Assembly (NCBI RefSeq): GCF_018294505.1 | Contig: NC_057810.1 | Coordinates: 709,627,563 to 709,691,562 of the forward strand | Direction of reading: 5' to 3' | Length of the DNA: 64,000 bases | From: Triticum aestivum | Taxonomy: Eukaryota > Streptophyta > Magnoliopsida > Poales > Poaceae | In this document: positions 35,585 to 46,329 of the stretch, one piece after another | Position numbering within the stretch: the first letter of the stretch is position 1 | Layout: the number at the start of each line of letters is the position of its first letter | Translations under genes and position numbers: made by a program | The notes under the pieces: generated by a model | The model's input: the letters and a program-made list of their open reading frames with translations, nothing else | What the model was told of the DNA's origin: nothing | Databases searched by the model: none

Positions 35585-37009
35585 GTGTCTAGCGATATTG
35601 TCGCTAATCTTCCGGGGGTGCTGCCCAGTACCAATCCTGGAGATTACATGGTCGACGACGATGCAATAATTTTTGGAACAATGGAGGTGGACACATTAGG
35701 ATTCGAGCACGGGAAGCCTCTTGTCAGACCTGGTACTTCCCTAACAACAATGATGCGAAGATTCCATGATTGGTACATGGACATCTGTAGGAAGTCTGGG
35801 AAAAATACTTTGTCGCTATCGGTTAAAGAGAAGCATGACCTCGTTGGAATTGATCTGTTGTTAGTTCCATATGAGGAGTTCTTCTAGTTCTACAATCAAA
35901 AGGCCCTCTATAAAACAATCATCACTTGATACTATTTGTAAGTACTACTTCTCTGTAATTAGTTACATCTCTATATATAGCTCAGCTCTTTCATTGCATG
36001 TAAAGATAATTATCCTCACTATATTATGCAGATTGAAGATCATCGAATTGAAGAAAAGGCAAGTAGGTGATATTGGGTTCATTAACACAAATCTCATGGA
36101 TGAATGGAGTGTTAAACATGATGCCAGACAAACTGAGGCCAAGTTGCTTGCATCGTTACTTCGAAATCAAAACAAAGCTACAATACTCTTTCCTTATGAA
36201 TACACGTGAGTGTTACTGTCTTGTGCATATTCGGTTTACCTTATTACTCTAGGTTATAGTAATGTAATTGATGAGTTATGCATGCATGCGCAGGTTCCAC
36301 TTTATTCTGCTAGAGATTAAGCTTGCGCAGGGAGTAGTAACTGTCATAGACTCCAAACGAAAAAATCCGGTGGAGTATGCGACCATGACTGAAATGCTCG
36401 AGAAGTAAGTTCAATCGATCATTATTGCACCATATTGGCAACTTTGTTCATTTCCTGATATCAAGTAATTGTTTTCTTTGTCTAGCAGGGTTTGGAAAAA
36501 GTTCACCGCACAAGCTCCGGGACTGCCGGCGCAACTGCGATTTGACCACCCAAAAGTGAGTACTAGCTACTAGCTAGTTCCGCGCATCTCCCATTGATTC
36601 TAGCTAGTTTCATCAATACCATTTAGCATGCTTGCTTATTAGTTTGATTGGCCTCTATTTCTTGTAAAGTGGTTGTGGCAGGAACCCGGGAATGATATGT
36701 GTGGATACTACATTTGCGAGTTCATCCACCACACCACCTGTGAGCGGGGCTACTCTAAACAACAATATGAAGTGCGTAAGCAATAATATTCACAATTTTA
36801 TCTTATTACCATCATTTGTGTTCAGTTTCATTCATATAAATGTATTGACCCATTCTTGAAATTAGATGTGGCAGACACAGGATGAACTACTACCACAAGA
36901 TCGCATACGAGCAATTCAAGAGGAATTGGCGGGATTCTTTCTTGTCCACGTCATCAACAAACATGGAGAATACCATGTGGAAGTTGAGTTCAGATGTTAT
37001 GGGACGTAA
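35585..37009 (+). pseudogene. CACTA-A second gene, 3' part: Ulp1-like (C48) cysteine protease domain in six exons
   Basis: The protein reads through consistent GT-AG introns: exons 35585-35937, 36032-36205, 36294-36404, 36489-36555, 36682-36771 and 36866-37009 (TAA). All five joins keep frame. The C48 protease pattern is visible: His in FHFILLEIK, Asp in VTVIDSKRKN, and Cys in NDMCGYYICEF. Stops at 35885-35887 and near 35927 in the first exon are the only breaks I see; the first fits CAG to TAG. Ulp1 enzymes remove SUMO from proteins; domains of this type have been captured by several plant transposon families. Whether it continues the Ptta frame as one protein is likely but not shown. Confidence 0.78.
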
Positions 37010-37369
37010 GAGATCTTATATTGTATATATATATGTAGCCAGTAGCGTCGGATAGATATAGGAAAACTTGTTGTTCGACCAATCTATCGAATAAGGAGAG
37101 GTCGATCACTTCTCTCTGTGTATATATGTTCATGACGATCTTCTCTACTTAATGGTTTCCTTCATTTGCTTACTAGCCAGCTAGCATGTCGAGCCCTCTA
37201 TACGTAGCGTCGACCAAGCACGGAGATAAGAGAGGACACTCCTCTCTATTAGCTAGCCAACACAATATATGAAACCCCTAAATTAAGCCTACAAAACCCC
37301 CAAAACCCCACAAACCCCCCCCCCTTCAGAAAAAAAATCCAACCCCTGAACTGCTGATGTGTGGAAGCC
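37010..37369. other. CACTA-A 3' non-coding region
   Basis: 360 bp with a TATATATATAT run near 37024 and a C-rich stretch near 37316. No gene seen. Confidence 0.6.
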
Positions 37370-37578
37370 TTTTGGTCCCGGTTGGTGGCACCAACCGGGA
37401 CAAAAGGCCCCCCTGCCTGGGCAAGCCGCTCCGGCCACGTGGAGCCCTATCTGTCCTAGTTCCCGAATGAACCGGGACTAAAGGTAGAGGGCTTTAGTTA
37501 CGACCTCTTAGTCCCGGTTCGGGAACCGGGACAAATGGCCCTCACGAACCGGTTCGAATGGCCCTTTTTCTACTAGTG
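37370..37578. repeat. CACTA-A right subterminal repeats and terminal inverted repeat
   Basis: Inverted copies of TTGGTCCCGGTTGGTGGCAC and TTAGTCCCGGTTCGGGAACC, ending in CCCTTTTTCTACTAGTG at 37578. Read outward the end is CACTAGTAGAAAAAGGG. The 3 bases outside are CAT. Confidence 0.9.
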
Positions 37579-38724
37579 CATTATGATCAATAATATTGTG
37601 ATCGAATAGGAATTTAACATGTTAAAAAAGATAAAAAAATTTAAACACTTCAGAATTATTTTTAAGCATAAAGATCAAGTTGAACTTACTAAAATCATCT
37701 CTAAAGCTTACAGAAACGGGTCAAAGACCGAAAACATCAGAAACACATGCTCTAAAGAAGATTTCGACTCAATAGTTGATCTATAATATAGAAGTTGATG
37801 GCGCTTGGCTATTTGACATTAATTCATCATGAACTAAAAGATGATCTTTTTTATTTGATATTGGAATACTAAAGTCTAGAAGAATTTTCTGGACCACTGG
37901 AAACGAGGGAGGCCCTAAGTGTTTATGCCACCGAGAGGTAGATGGTTGATCATGCCAAGCACTTGACGACTTGACGTCGAGGAGCACCCTGCCAACCGAT
38001 TATAGGGAACAACACCCCCCAACTCCCGCTTTGAAGAATTGATCTTCGAGTGGCATGATCCTTAATAAAAAAGAGAAGCTTGTACGAGGAAAGTAAGCTT
38101 TTTATCAGCTTGAGGAGCATGAAGGATATTGTTTAATTCTAATGATCCACGAGGAGTAGAAAGAACCGTATGACCAACATGAGAAATTTACATACCTTGA
38201 ACACCCATACTTGGGATTTTCTGTGTGCTGGTGTAGTGATTAGCAACGGCAAGTTTCTCGAACTCTCCGGTCATGTGGTCGATCGCGTCTTCGTCGAGAT
38301 ACCAATGGGTATAAACTCCATATGAGTCAGTAGCATTGCAAATCCATTATCGCCACCACCACCCCCTCCTCCTGGATGCCAAACATAGTTGGTGAAGTTG
38401 GCATCAAAGCGCTTCTTGCAGTGCCACATGCCATGCCCCTTGAACTTGCATATCTGGCACTTCTCTCGGTCACCAACTATTTGGCATGGTGCACCACCGC
38501 CATCGTTGCTAGAGTTGTTGGAGAAGTGGGCGCCGACGTTGTTGTCGTTGCGGAAAACGCTGGTGGAAAAATATGTGGCCACAACATTTGTTGGTGGCGC
38601 ACCATTTTGTTTCAACACCACCATTATTTGTTTCGAATATCGGTGGTGTTGGCATTTTTGGTACGGCATTACTAACACCATAGTGATGGAATTTTTGTTA
38701 CACCACTTCTATGGGGGACCCACA
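37579..38724 (-). pseudogene. Ty1/copia polyprotein fragment (gag zinc knuckle to integrase start), decayed
   Basis: Read on the minus strand from 38690 down. A Gly/Asn-rich region leads to a zinc knuckle CQICKFKGHGMWHCKKRF (CX2CX4HX4C, about 38420-38475). Then comes the protease start, WYLDEDAIDHMTGEFEKLA, where DEDA replaces the catalytic DTGA/DSGA. Next are ELNNILHAPQADKKL, a GAG-pre-integrase block (WHKHLGPPSFPVVQKIL, 37860-37930) and the start of the integrase core (DDFSKF, LKNNSEVFKFF, about 37640-37690). Several stops break it. It ends abruptly at both CACTA termini and has no LTRs here. It is probably the old DNA into which both CACTA elements inserted. Confidence 0.78.
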
Positions 38725-39302
38725 CACTAGTAGAAGAAGGGTCTAATGTGCAGCTCATTAGTCCCAGTTTGAAGGCCCCCATCCATTCAAGTGATCACAA
38801 AGGTTAGCAACTTTGTCCTTTCATCTCTCATTGCTAGATTAGCTCTTGCAATGCTTTACATAGTGATTAATTTGTGGGTTTTAGTAATTTGGAAGAAATT
38901 ATATGTGGTAGTATATTTGATTTATATGCAATTTGAGCTTAAAATAACTCTTAGTTTGCATATGTAGGTGTGGTATACTTAGTGCCTTCCCATCTCCGTT
39001 GTAACCACCGTCGATCATCCGCACCGGCCCATCGCCGGCACCACCTTGTGGCGAGCCTCTTGTTCTTATCATTTTTATATTAAAAAATCATGTTTGTGTG
39101 ATTTAGATATATAGTTACTTGTATAATTATCTTAGCCGTCCGTTGTTTGTTATACATAGTGCCATGGTTTTGATATCCGTCCCTGCCGGCCCTTGTCTGT
39201 GTTATGATTCAGATGTGGTATATTCTCTTTTAAAACTATTTGTTGCATTTCGTGTTTATGACAAATTTTGCCCATCAAGTTGACATAGATATTTTTATCT
39301 AG
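38725..39302 (+). other. CACTA-B left terminus and leader
   Basis: Terminal repeat, then about 500 bp of AT-rich leader with no clear gene. The acceptor-like ATTTTTATCTAG|GAG at 39302/39303 suggests that a first exon lies in this leader and is spliced to 39303. Confidence 0.5.
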
Positions 39303-39608
39303 GAGGTATGTGAACCAGAAATTCCAACCGACCCTATTGTTGAGAGGTTAAATTTAGTTGAAAGAGAAAACGAGTATTTGAAAGAAAAATTGAAAAGAAT
39401 TGAGGGGGAGAAGATGGAATTGGAGTTGCATGTTGCCGATGTCATCAATGATCACAAGATCAAGATGGAGAAAATGCGGTTGAAGATTAGAAAGATTAGA
39501 AAATATTCCATTGACAGTGTGGCTTGGTATCATTATGCTGTTGGATCAATTGTTACCTTAGTTGCGATCTTGATCGCATTTGTTGTTGCATTTAAATTCT
39601 TTAGCTAG
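39303..39608 (+). CDS. Small coiled-coil protein with C-terminal membrane helix (exon in CACTA-B)
   Basis: An open frame follows an acceptor-like TCTAG and ends at TAG 39606-39608 (102 codons). It starts EVCEPEIPTDPIVERLNLVE, then a charged coiled coil (EYLKEKLKRIEGEKMELEL, VINDHKIKMEKMRLKIRKIR), then a membrane segment AVGSIVTLVAILIAFVVAF and a four-residue tail KFFS. That layout is a tail-anchored membrane protein. There is no ATG in the frame, so the start must come from an upstream exon or be lost. I believe related sequences are common next to wheat CACTA transposases, but cannot confirm this. Function unknown; a membrane protein is unexpected in a DNA transposon. Confidence 0.55.
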   Translation, partial: EVCEPEIPTDPIVERLNLVERENEYLKEKLKRIEGEKMELELHVADVINDHKIKMEKMRLKIRKIRKYSIDSVAWYHYAVGSIVTLVAILIAFVVAFKFFS

Positions 39609-39693
39609 AGACTTATTTGTATGTTGCATCTAAATGTTGTATATGAACTTTATGTATGAACTTGTATTAATTTGGTCTATTCGGTGGTGTATA

Positions 39694-42600
39694 ATGAAGA
39701 TGCGTCGGCAATGGATGTACGATGACCGATGCTCTCCCCAGTTCATCGATGGCGTGCATACTTTTCTGATTGTAGCTCAGGAAAACAAGCATGCGGATGG
39801 TTTGATGCCTTGTCCATGTGCTGGCTGTAAGAATGGTCACAATTACTCTAACTCAAGAACCATTCACGTCCACCTATTTGAGTCCGGTTTCATGCCCCAC
39901 TATAATGTTTGTACCAAGCACAGAGAAAGAGGGGTTATGATGGAAGAGAAATAAGAAGAAGAGGATGGCGATAGCTATCCTGGCCATGGGTTCCCTGATT
40001 ACGATGATACAACAATGGGGGAAGAAGCTGAGCCAGCCATGCGGGAAGAAGCTGAAGAAGAGGCATCAGATGAGCCCGCCGATGATCTAGGTCGGGCCAT
40101 TGCCAATGCAAAGAGAAACTGCACAAGTGAAAAGGAGAAGAAGAGGTTCTAGCGCATGTTAGAGGATCACAAGAAATTGTTGTACCCGAATTGCGAAGGT
40201 GACAAGAAAAAGCTGGGCACCACACTAGAATTGCTGCAATGGAAGGCAGAGAATGGTCTATCTGACAAGGGATTTGGAAAGTTGCTGGTAATGATAAAGA
40301 ATATGCTTCCAAAGGACAAAGAATTGCCCGAGAGTACGTACGAAGCGAAGAAGGCTGTCTGCCCTCTAGGTTTAGAGGTGCAGAAGATACATGCATGCCC
40401 TAATGATTGCATCCTCTACCGCGGTGAGTACGAGGATTTGAACGCATGCCCGGTATGCGGTGAAGTGCGCTATAAGTTCAGCAGCGATGACCCTGGTGAT
40501 GTCAAGGGCGAGCGCCCCAGGAAGAAGATTCCTACGAAGGTGATGTGGTATGCTCCTATAATACCACGATTGAAACGTTTGTTCCAAAACAAAGAGCATG
40601 CCAAGGCGATGCGATGGCATGGAGAAGACCGTAAGAAAGAGGAAAGTTGAGAGTACCCGCTGACAGGTCACAGTGGAGAAAAATCGAGAGAAAGTATAGG
40701 GAGGAGTTTGTAGGTGACCCAAGGAATGTATGGTTTGGTCTAAGCGCAGATGGCATTAATCCTTTTGCGGAGCAAAGCAGCAACCATAGCACGTGGCCTG
40801 TGACTCTATGTTTGTATAACCTTCCTCCTTGGTTGTGCATGAACCGGAAGTTCATTATGATGCCAGTGCTCATCCAAGGCCCTAAGCAACCTGGCAACGA
40901 CATTGATGTGTACCTAAGGCCATTAGTTGAAGAACTATTACAACTATGGAATGGAAAAGGTGTATGTGCGTGGGATGAGCACAAATAGGAAGAATTTGAC
41001 CTAAAGGCGTTGTTGTTCGTGACCATAAATGATTGGCCTGCTCTCAGTAACCTTTCAGGACAGACAAACAAGGGATACCGCGGATGCACGCACTGTTTAG
41101 ATGATACCGACAACATATATTTGGATAGTTGTAGGAAGAATGTGTACCTGGGACATCGTCGATTTATTCCGAGCAGGCATCCCGTAAGAAAGAAAGGCAA
41201 GCATTTCAAAGGTGAGGCGAATCACCGGACGAAGCCTCGCCACCGTACTGGTGCTGATGTACATGATATGGTCAAGGATTTGAAGGTAATCTTTGGAAAG
41301 GGTCCTGACGGACAACCTGTTCCGAAGGACGCTGATGGACGCGCACCCATGTGGAAGAAGAAATCTATATTTTGGGACCTGTCCTATTGGAAAGAGCTAG
41401 AGGTCTGCTCCGCAATCAACGTGATGCACGTGACAAAGAATCTTTGTGTGACCCTGCTTGGCTTCTTGGGCGTGTATGGGAAGACAAAAGATACACCGGA
41501 GGAACGGGAGGACCAGCAACGTATGCACGGAAAAGACGGCATACATCAGGGTCAGGCCAGCTACGCTCTTACCAATGAAGAGCAGGAAATCTTCTTTGAG
41601 TGCCTGCTCAGTATGAAGGTACCATCTGGTTTCTCGTCGAATATAAAGGGAATAATAAATATGGCAGAGAAAAAGTTCCAGAACCTAAAGTCTCATGACT
41701 GCTACGTGATTATGACGCAACTGCTTCCAGTTGCATTGAGGGGGCTTGTACCGGAAAATGTTCGATTAGCCGTTGTAAAGCTATGTGCATTCCTCAATGC
41801 AATCTCTCAGAAGGTAATCAATCCAGAAATCATACCAAGGTTACAGAATGATTTGGTGCAATGTCTTGTCAGTTTCGAGTTGGTGTTCTCACCATCCTTC
41901 TTCAACATGATGACGCACGTCCTAGTTCACCTTTGCGAAGAGATTAACGTTTTGGGTCCTGTATTTCTACACAATATGTTCCCCTTTGAGAGGTTCACGG
42001 GACTCTTGAAGAAATATGTTCATAACCGTGCTAGGCCAGAAGGAAGCATCTCGAAGGGCCATGAAAATGAGGAGGTCATTGAGTTTTGTATTGACTTTAT
42101 TCCTGACCTTAAGTCGATTGGTGTTCCTGAATCGCGGCATAAGGGCAGACTGGATTGAAAAGGCACGCTAGGAGGTGATCAAATAATATGTATGGACGGG
42201 CATTCTCTCACTGAAGCACACTACACAGTTCTACAGAATTCCTCCTTGGTGGCTCCGTATATGGAGGAACATAAGAATTTTCTACACTCCAAACACCCGG
42301 AGCAGTCTGACGACTGGATTACACGTGAACAAACGAGGACTTTCGCCGGTGGGTTGCAGACGTGTGCCATGCATGATGGCGATATTGAAGATGACCTGTA
42401 CTTGCTGTCCCAGTTACCATCTTTGAATATAATGACTTTCAAAGGGTACGAGATAAATGGGAATACATTTTACACGATTGCCCAAGATAAGAAGAGCACC
42501 AGTATGGAATGGGCAAATGGGTGAATATGACACGAGGCGGGGTAACGGAAGACCTGGAGTACGGAATGGACATATGGGAACTTAACTATGGAGGTGGTTT

Positions 42601-43072
42601 GAAGGTCCCTTTGTTTTGGTGCAAATGGGTCAATATGACACGAGGCGGGGTAACGGAAGACCCGCAGTACGGAATGACAATAGTGGATCTCAACAATCTT
42701 GCGTATGCAGACGAACCATTCGTCCTAGCCAATGATGTGGCGCAAGTTTTCTATGTGAAAGACATGTATACCAGGCCAAGAAAAAGAAAAGATAAGGAAG
42801 CGAATGGATCATACGATGAGCCAAAGTGCCACATAGTTCTTTCAAGGAAAAGAAACATCGCGGGAGTGGATGACAAGATAGACATGTGAGCAGATTATGA
42901 AAAGTTTGATGAAATTGCTCCATACAAAGTGAATATTGATCCGAGCATCCAGTTAAATGATGAAGATTATCCATGGTTACGGCGCAAACAGACACACGCG
43001 AAGAAAAAGTTTCACACCCAAAGATCCCACACTGGCATGTGATAGGCTTCACCGTCACCACTTTCTTCTGTA
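39694..43072 (+). pseudogene. TNP2 transposase of CACTA-B, nearly full length
   Basis: ATG at 39694 leads directly into the transposase-associated domain (PF13963; WMYDDRCSPQFIDGVHTFL, CPCAGCKNGH). Then come the TNP2 core (CPNDCILYRGEYEDLNACPV, PLGLEVQK, VLIQGPKQPGNDIDVYLRPL), the DUF4218 block (FSPSFFNMMTHVLVHLCEE) and the DUF4216 block (YADEPFVLANDVAQVFYVKD), ending at TAA 43070-43072. Breaks: TAA 39952-39954, TAG 40150-40152, a frame change near 40650, TAG 40986-40988 (CAG in CACTA-A), TGA 42156-42158, a frame change with a local duplication near 42510-42675, and TGA 42887-42889. It would be the catalytic transposase; this copy is dead. Confidence 0.9.
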
Positions 43073-43560
43073 ATGACTTTCCAGACTTATATATCTGGAA
43101 AGTGCCGCTTCGAAAAAACCGGAGGGAATCTTTGTAATAGTTAGGGTACTTATGTGTTTTGGTATTTGAAACGCGGAAAAAATTATGTGCAAAAACTGGA
43201 TGCACTTCGTCTACAAATTAGTTCGTCAAATAATTCAAATTTAAACTATTCAAATTAGAAAACTACTGGTACTAACAGAAAGTTTGTAATTTTTTGTAAC
43301 TATAGAAAAAATATTCAGAAATAAATATATGAAAATAAATAAAGTAGAAAAGAAAAAATACTAAATTTTTTTGAGACAAAAACTAAATTAAAAAAATAAA
43401 CTATTCAAATTTGGAAACTACTCGCACTAACAAAAAGTTTGTAATTTTTTGTACCTAAAGAAAAACTATTCAGAAATAAATAAATGAAAATAAGTAAAGT
43501 AGAAAAGAAAAAACACTAAATTTTTGTGGAGACAAAAACTAAATAAAAAAAGCCCATCTA
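43073..43560. other. AT-rich spacer after TNP2 in CACTA-B
   Basis: No gene. Contains an imperfect direct repeat of about 125 bp (around 43240-43375 and 43395-43520; shared GTAATTTTTTGTA and CAGAAATAAATA). Confidence 0.7.
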
Positions 43561-43835
43561 CTGGGCCAAAGCGGCCTACATACGACTAGAAACCCAACCT
43601 GTAGTTGGGCCAGGATGCAGGCCCGCTAGCCCAGTAGGCCCAATAGGGCAGAGTAGAAGAGGTAAGCCCAGAAGGCCTGCATTGGAGAGAAGCTCAATGC
43701 AGTGCCCGCACCGGGGATTATAAACTGGCCTCGGCGCTCCTCGACTAGCGAGGTAGGACTAAACTTGCGCACCGCCTGGAGCCAGTGCACCCCCTTTAGT
43801 ACCGGGTGGTGGCTACAACCGGTAATAAAGGGGTG
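43561..43835 (+). promoter_or_regulatory. Internal repeat block of CACTA-B, left part (before E4)
   Basis: Collinear with 11597-11860 of CACTA-A: ACTGGGCC, ACGACTAGAAACCC, a TATA-like TTATAAAC at 43718-43725, and CTAGCGAGGT-GGACTAAA. Then follows an inverted pair CCTTTAGTACCGGGTGGTGG / ACAACCGGTAATAAAGG. The block continues at 57180 after E4. Confidence 0.68.
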
Positions 43836-44361
43836 TGATGAAGCCATGTACCTAGGGTAGGGTCATGGACCTGTCCAAGGTGCCCTCCCCAAGGACATAT
43901 CTATAAGAAACTGCCTTTCAGTCGACCTGGAAGGATTCCACTCCACGGACTCGAAGACACTCGACCATGAGGACTCACTCGACCACCAGGAGATCTAGGG
44001 TCATTCTGCACCCAAACGGTTTGTTATTAAGTAGTCTTTATGGCCATGATAGCACTTCATGTAAGGCGTTACCAGTAACGCCAGGCCTTTATGTACATTG
44101 AACCCTCCGCTACGTGGGCTGGCTGGGGTCCTGGCGCACTCTATATAAGCCACCCCCTCCACAGGCAGAAGGGTTCACACCCCTGTAACTCATACGCATA
44201 TAATCTAGTCGACCGCCTCTAGGCTCCGAGACGTAGGGCTGTTACTTCCTCCAAGAAGGGCCTGAACTCGTAACTCCCTTGCGTATACAACTACTCCATA
44301 GCTAGGATCTTGCCTCTCCATACCTACCCCCTATTCTACTATCAGACTTAGAACCATGACA
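43836..44361 (+). repeat. E4 5' LTR
   Basis: 526 bp, paired with 56648-57174. It has a TATA box TATATAAG at 44142-44149 and ends GAACCATGACA. Confidence 0.95.
44142..44149 (+). promoter_or_regulatory. TATA box in E4 5' LTR
   Basis: TATATAAG, conserved at 56954-56960 in the 3' LTR. Confidence 0.6.
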
Positions 44362-44381
44362 GTTGGCGCCCACCATGGGGC
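44362..44381 (+). promoter_or_regulatory. E4 primer binding site
   Basis: GTTGGCGCCCACCATGGGGC directly after the LTR. TGGCGCCCACC-TGGGG resembles the complement of a tRNA-Lys 3' end, from memory. Confidence 0.6.
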
Positions 44382-44434
44382 CGGTGTCTTAGCGACTTAT
44401 TGGAGTAGTTGCAATTGTTCCGATCGCCTTCACC

Positions 44435-46329
44435 ATGGTTTCTGGCAGAGTTTTGGTGGAGGGCCGCGAGATCCGTCTCGGCGCTCTCATGTTCATCACC
44501 GACGACTCCACTAGGCTCCAGGAGGCTCCACTCGACATCGACGCGCTCCCAGTCCGTGGGGAGACACACTTTCGCGCATGTGTCCGCGGCGTCCTGCTGC
44601 GGCAACCGTCGGCCCTGTATCAGTCGACTCCTGTGTCGTCCTCCCTTCCTGTCTCCCACCAGCGCAAGCACTCTAGGTCGGTCAAGGCTTCAGCGGTGGC
44701 TGAGACACGCAGTGACTTGCCAATCGGACACCACCCAAGTCGCGGCGATTGAGCCCGACGAATCTCTCTACGGCCTATTCGATCTGTCGACTGCCTCCGT
44801 AGAGACTACATCCGAGTGCGACAGCAGTGATCCAGCGGCAGAGGTCCTGATGGTCAATGGGCCTCGTAGTCCTCCCGGCTTCCCCCGCACCGACGGAGGG
44901 GACGGCGGAGGCGACCCAGCTCAGATCCACGAGGAGTATCAACCCGAGCCACTCACTTCGCTGCAAAGAGAAGATCTTCGCCGCCGGAACATGGATGCTC
45001 TGCATACTCCTATCGTAGGAGAAACCCCCGAGGCTCGCTCCTTGGAGGATGCGCATTTGGCTAACTTGGCTGAGCACACTCGACTAGAGAACCTCAAGCG
45101 AGCAATCGACTAGCGCGCGCGGCAACGAGTTCCAGACTCTAGTCGACGTCAACTCTTTCCGCCACCGACTCAGGTATATCGAACCCCAATTCAGAATCTG
45201 GCAGCTGCAGCCTGTATAGCGGAGTCGTTTCATCCCTCTCAGTCAAAGGCTGGCAGAGGCTTGATGCAGATCACAAATTTGCTCCAGGCAGCAAGAGATC
45301 AAAATTCAGCTGTATCGCAGTCGCGTAATAGGATTCACAGTCGATCTGTCGCTGCAAATACAGTCCAGTCGGCCCATAGCCCAAGATCGCCTCGGCGGCG
45401 TGAGGGCGTGGAGGTCGACGTGATTAGTATGATGACCGATTCAATCGCGATTATCGACGTCGAGTGCCCACTCCTCCCCCAAGGGGTGGGTCTTACGCCC
45501 CTCGGCAACAAGATGACAGGCGCGAGCACAGTGTTGGGCGAAGGGTTCCAGTTGACCCCAGAGAACCCGGCTTTGACGCGAGATCCATTATCGTGCAAGG
45601 TCTGGTCGACCGGAATAGAGCTCGCCGAGTAGGCCATGACAGAGATGTGCCCACCAGCAGCCGAGTTCGTGTCTCAGGACCAGAGTGTTTTAGCAGAGCC
45701 ATCAGAGTCGCGGTGATCCCTCCCAACTTCAGGTTAGCGACTGGGGTGAATAAGTTCACTGGTGAGTCCAAGCCCGATACTTGGCTTGAGGACTACCGAG
45801 TGGCTGTTCAGATTGGCGGTGGTAATGATGAGGTGGCCATGAAACACTTACGCTTATGTTGGAGAGCTCGGCCAGAGCCTGGCTGAATTAGTTGGCACCT
45901 AGTAGCATTTACACTTGGGAAGATCTTGCCTGAGTGTTTGTCAGGACATTTGAAGGAACGTGCAAACGACCTGCTGGTTTGACAAAGCTGCAGGTTTGCG
46001 TACAAAAGTCGAATGAAACCCTGAGGGATTACATCCAGAGGTGGATCACATTGCATCATACGGTGGAGAACGTATCTGATCACCAAGCAGTCTGTGCCTT
46101 CAAGGAAGGCATTAAGAACAGAGAGTTAAATTTGAAGTTTGGTCGGACCGGAGACACGACCCTGAGTCGAATGATGGAGATTGCCACCAAATATGCCAAT
46201 GGTGAAGAAGAGGATCGACTCCGGAGTGGCAAGTACAAGCCGAGCCAGTCAGAAAAAGGGACCTCCAGTCGGAAGCAGAAGCGGAAAGCCGAGCCAGCTG
46301 CTCCTGGAGAAGCCTTGGCCATGACTTAG
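44435..46329 (+). pseudogene. E4 gag, frameshifted
   Basis: ATG at 44435 (MVSGRVLVEGREIRLGALMF). Reading changes frame near 44750, again near 45460 and near 45930. The core gag part reads FTGESKPDTWLEDYRVAVQI at about 45757, then from 45934 TLRDYIQRWITLHHTVENVS and KEGIKNRELNLKFGRTGD, then a basic tail ending at TAG 46327-46329. From 45934 onward the frame is the same as that of pol. It forms the particle in working relatives. Confidence 0.82.

Larger units (their letters stand above)
1..37578 (+). mobile_element. CACTA (En/Spm) transposon A, right-hand portion, with three nested LTR retrotransposons
   Basis: The right end at 37578 reads outward as CACTAGTAGAAAAAGGGCC, the diagnostic CACTA terminus, and is preceded by inverted subterminal repeats of the type TTGGTCCCGGTTGGTGGCAC. 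The same motif occurs at 11835-12072. The left end is outside the window. Removing E1 (548-8942), E2 (12537-22009) and E3 (23344-32990) leaves about 10 kb ordered as TNP2 transposase, internal repeat block, GC-rich exon, repeat-rich middle and Ptta/Ulp1 gene. That order is the two-gene layout known for plant CACTA elements. That the middle part (22010-23343, 32991-33492) belongs to this element rather than to a separate insertion is inferred from continuity. The family looks Jorge-like; that name is from memory. Confidence 0.82.
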
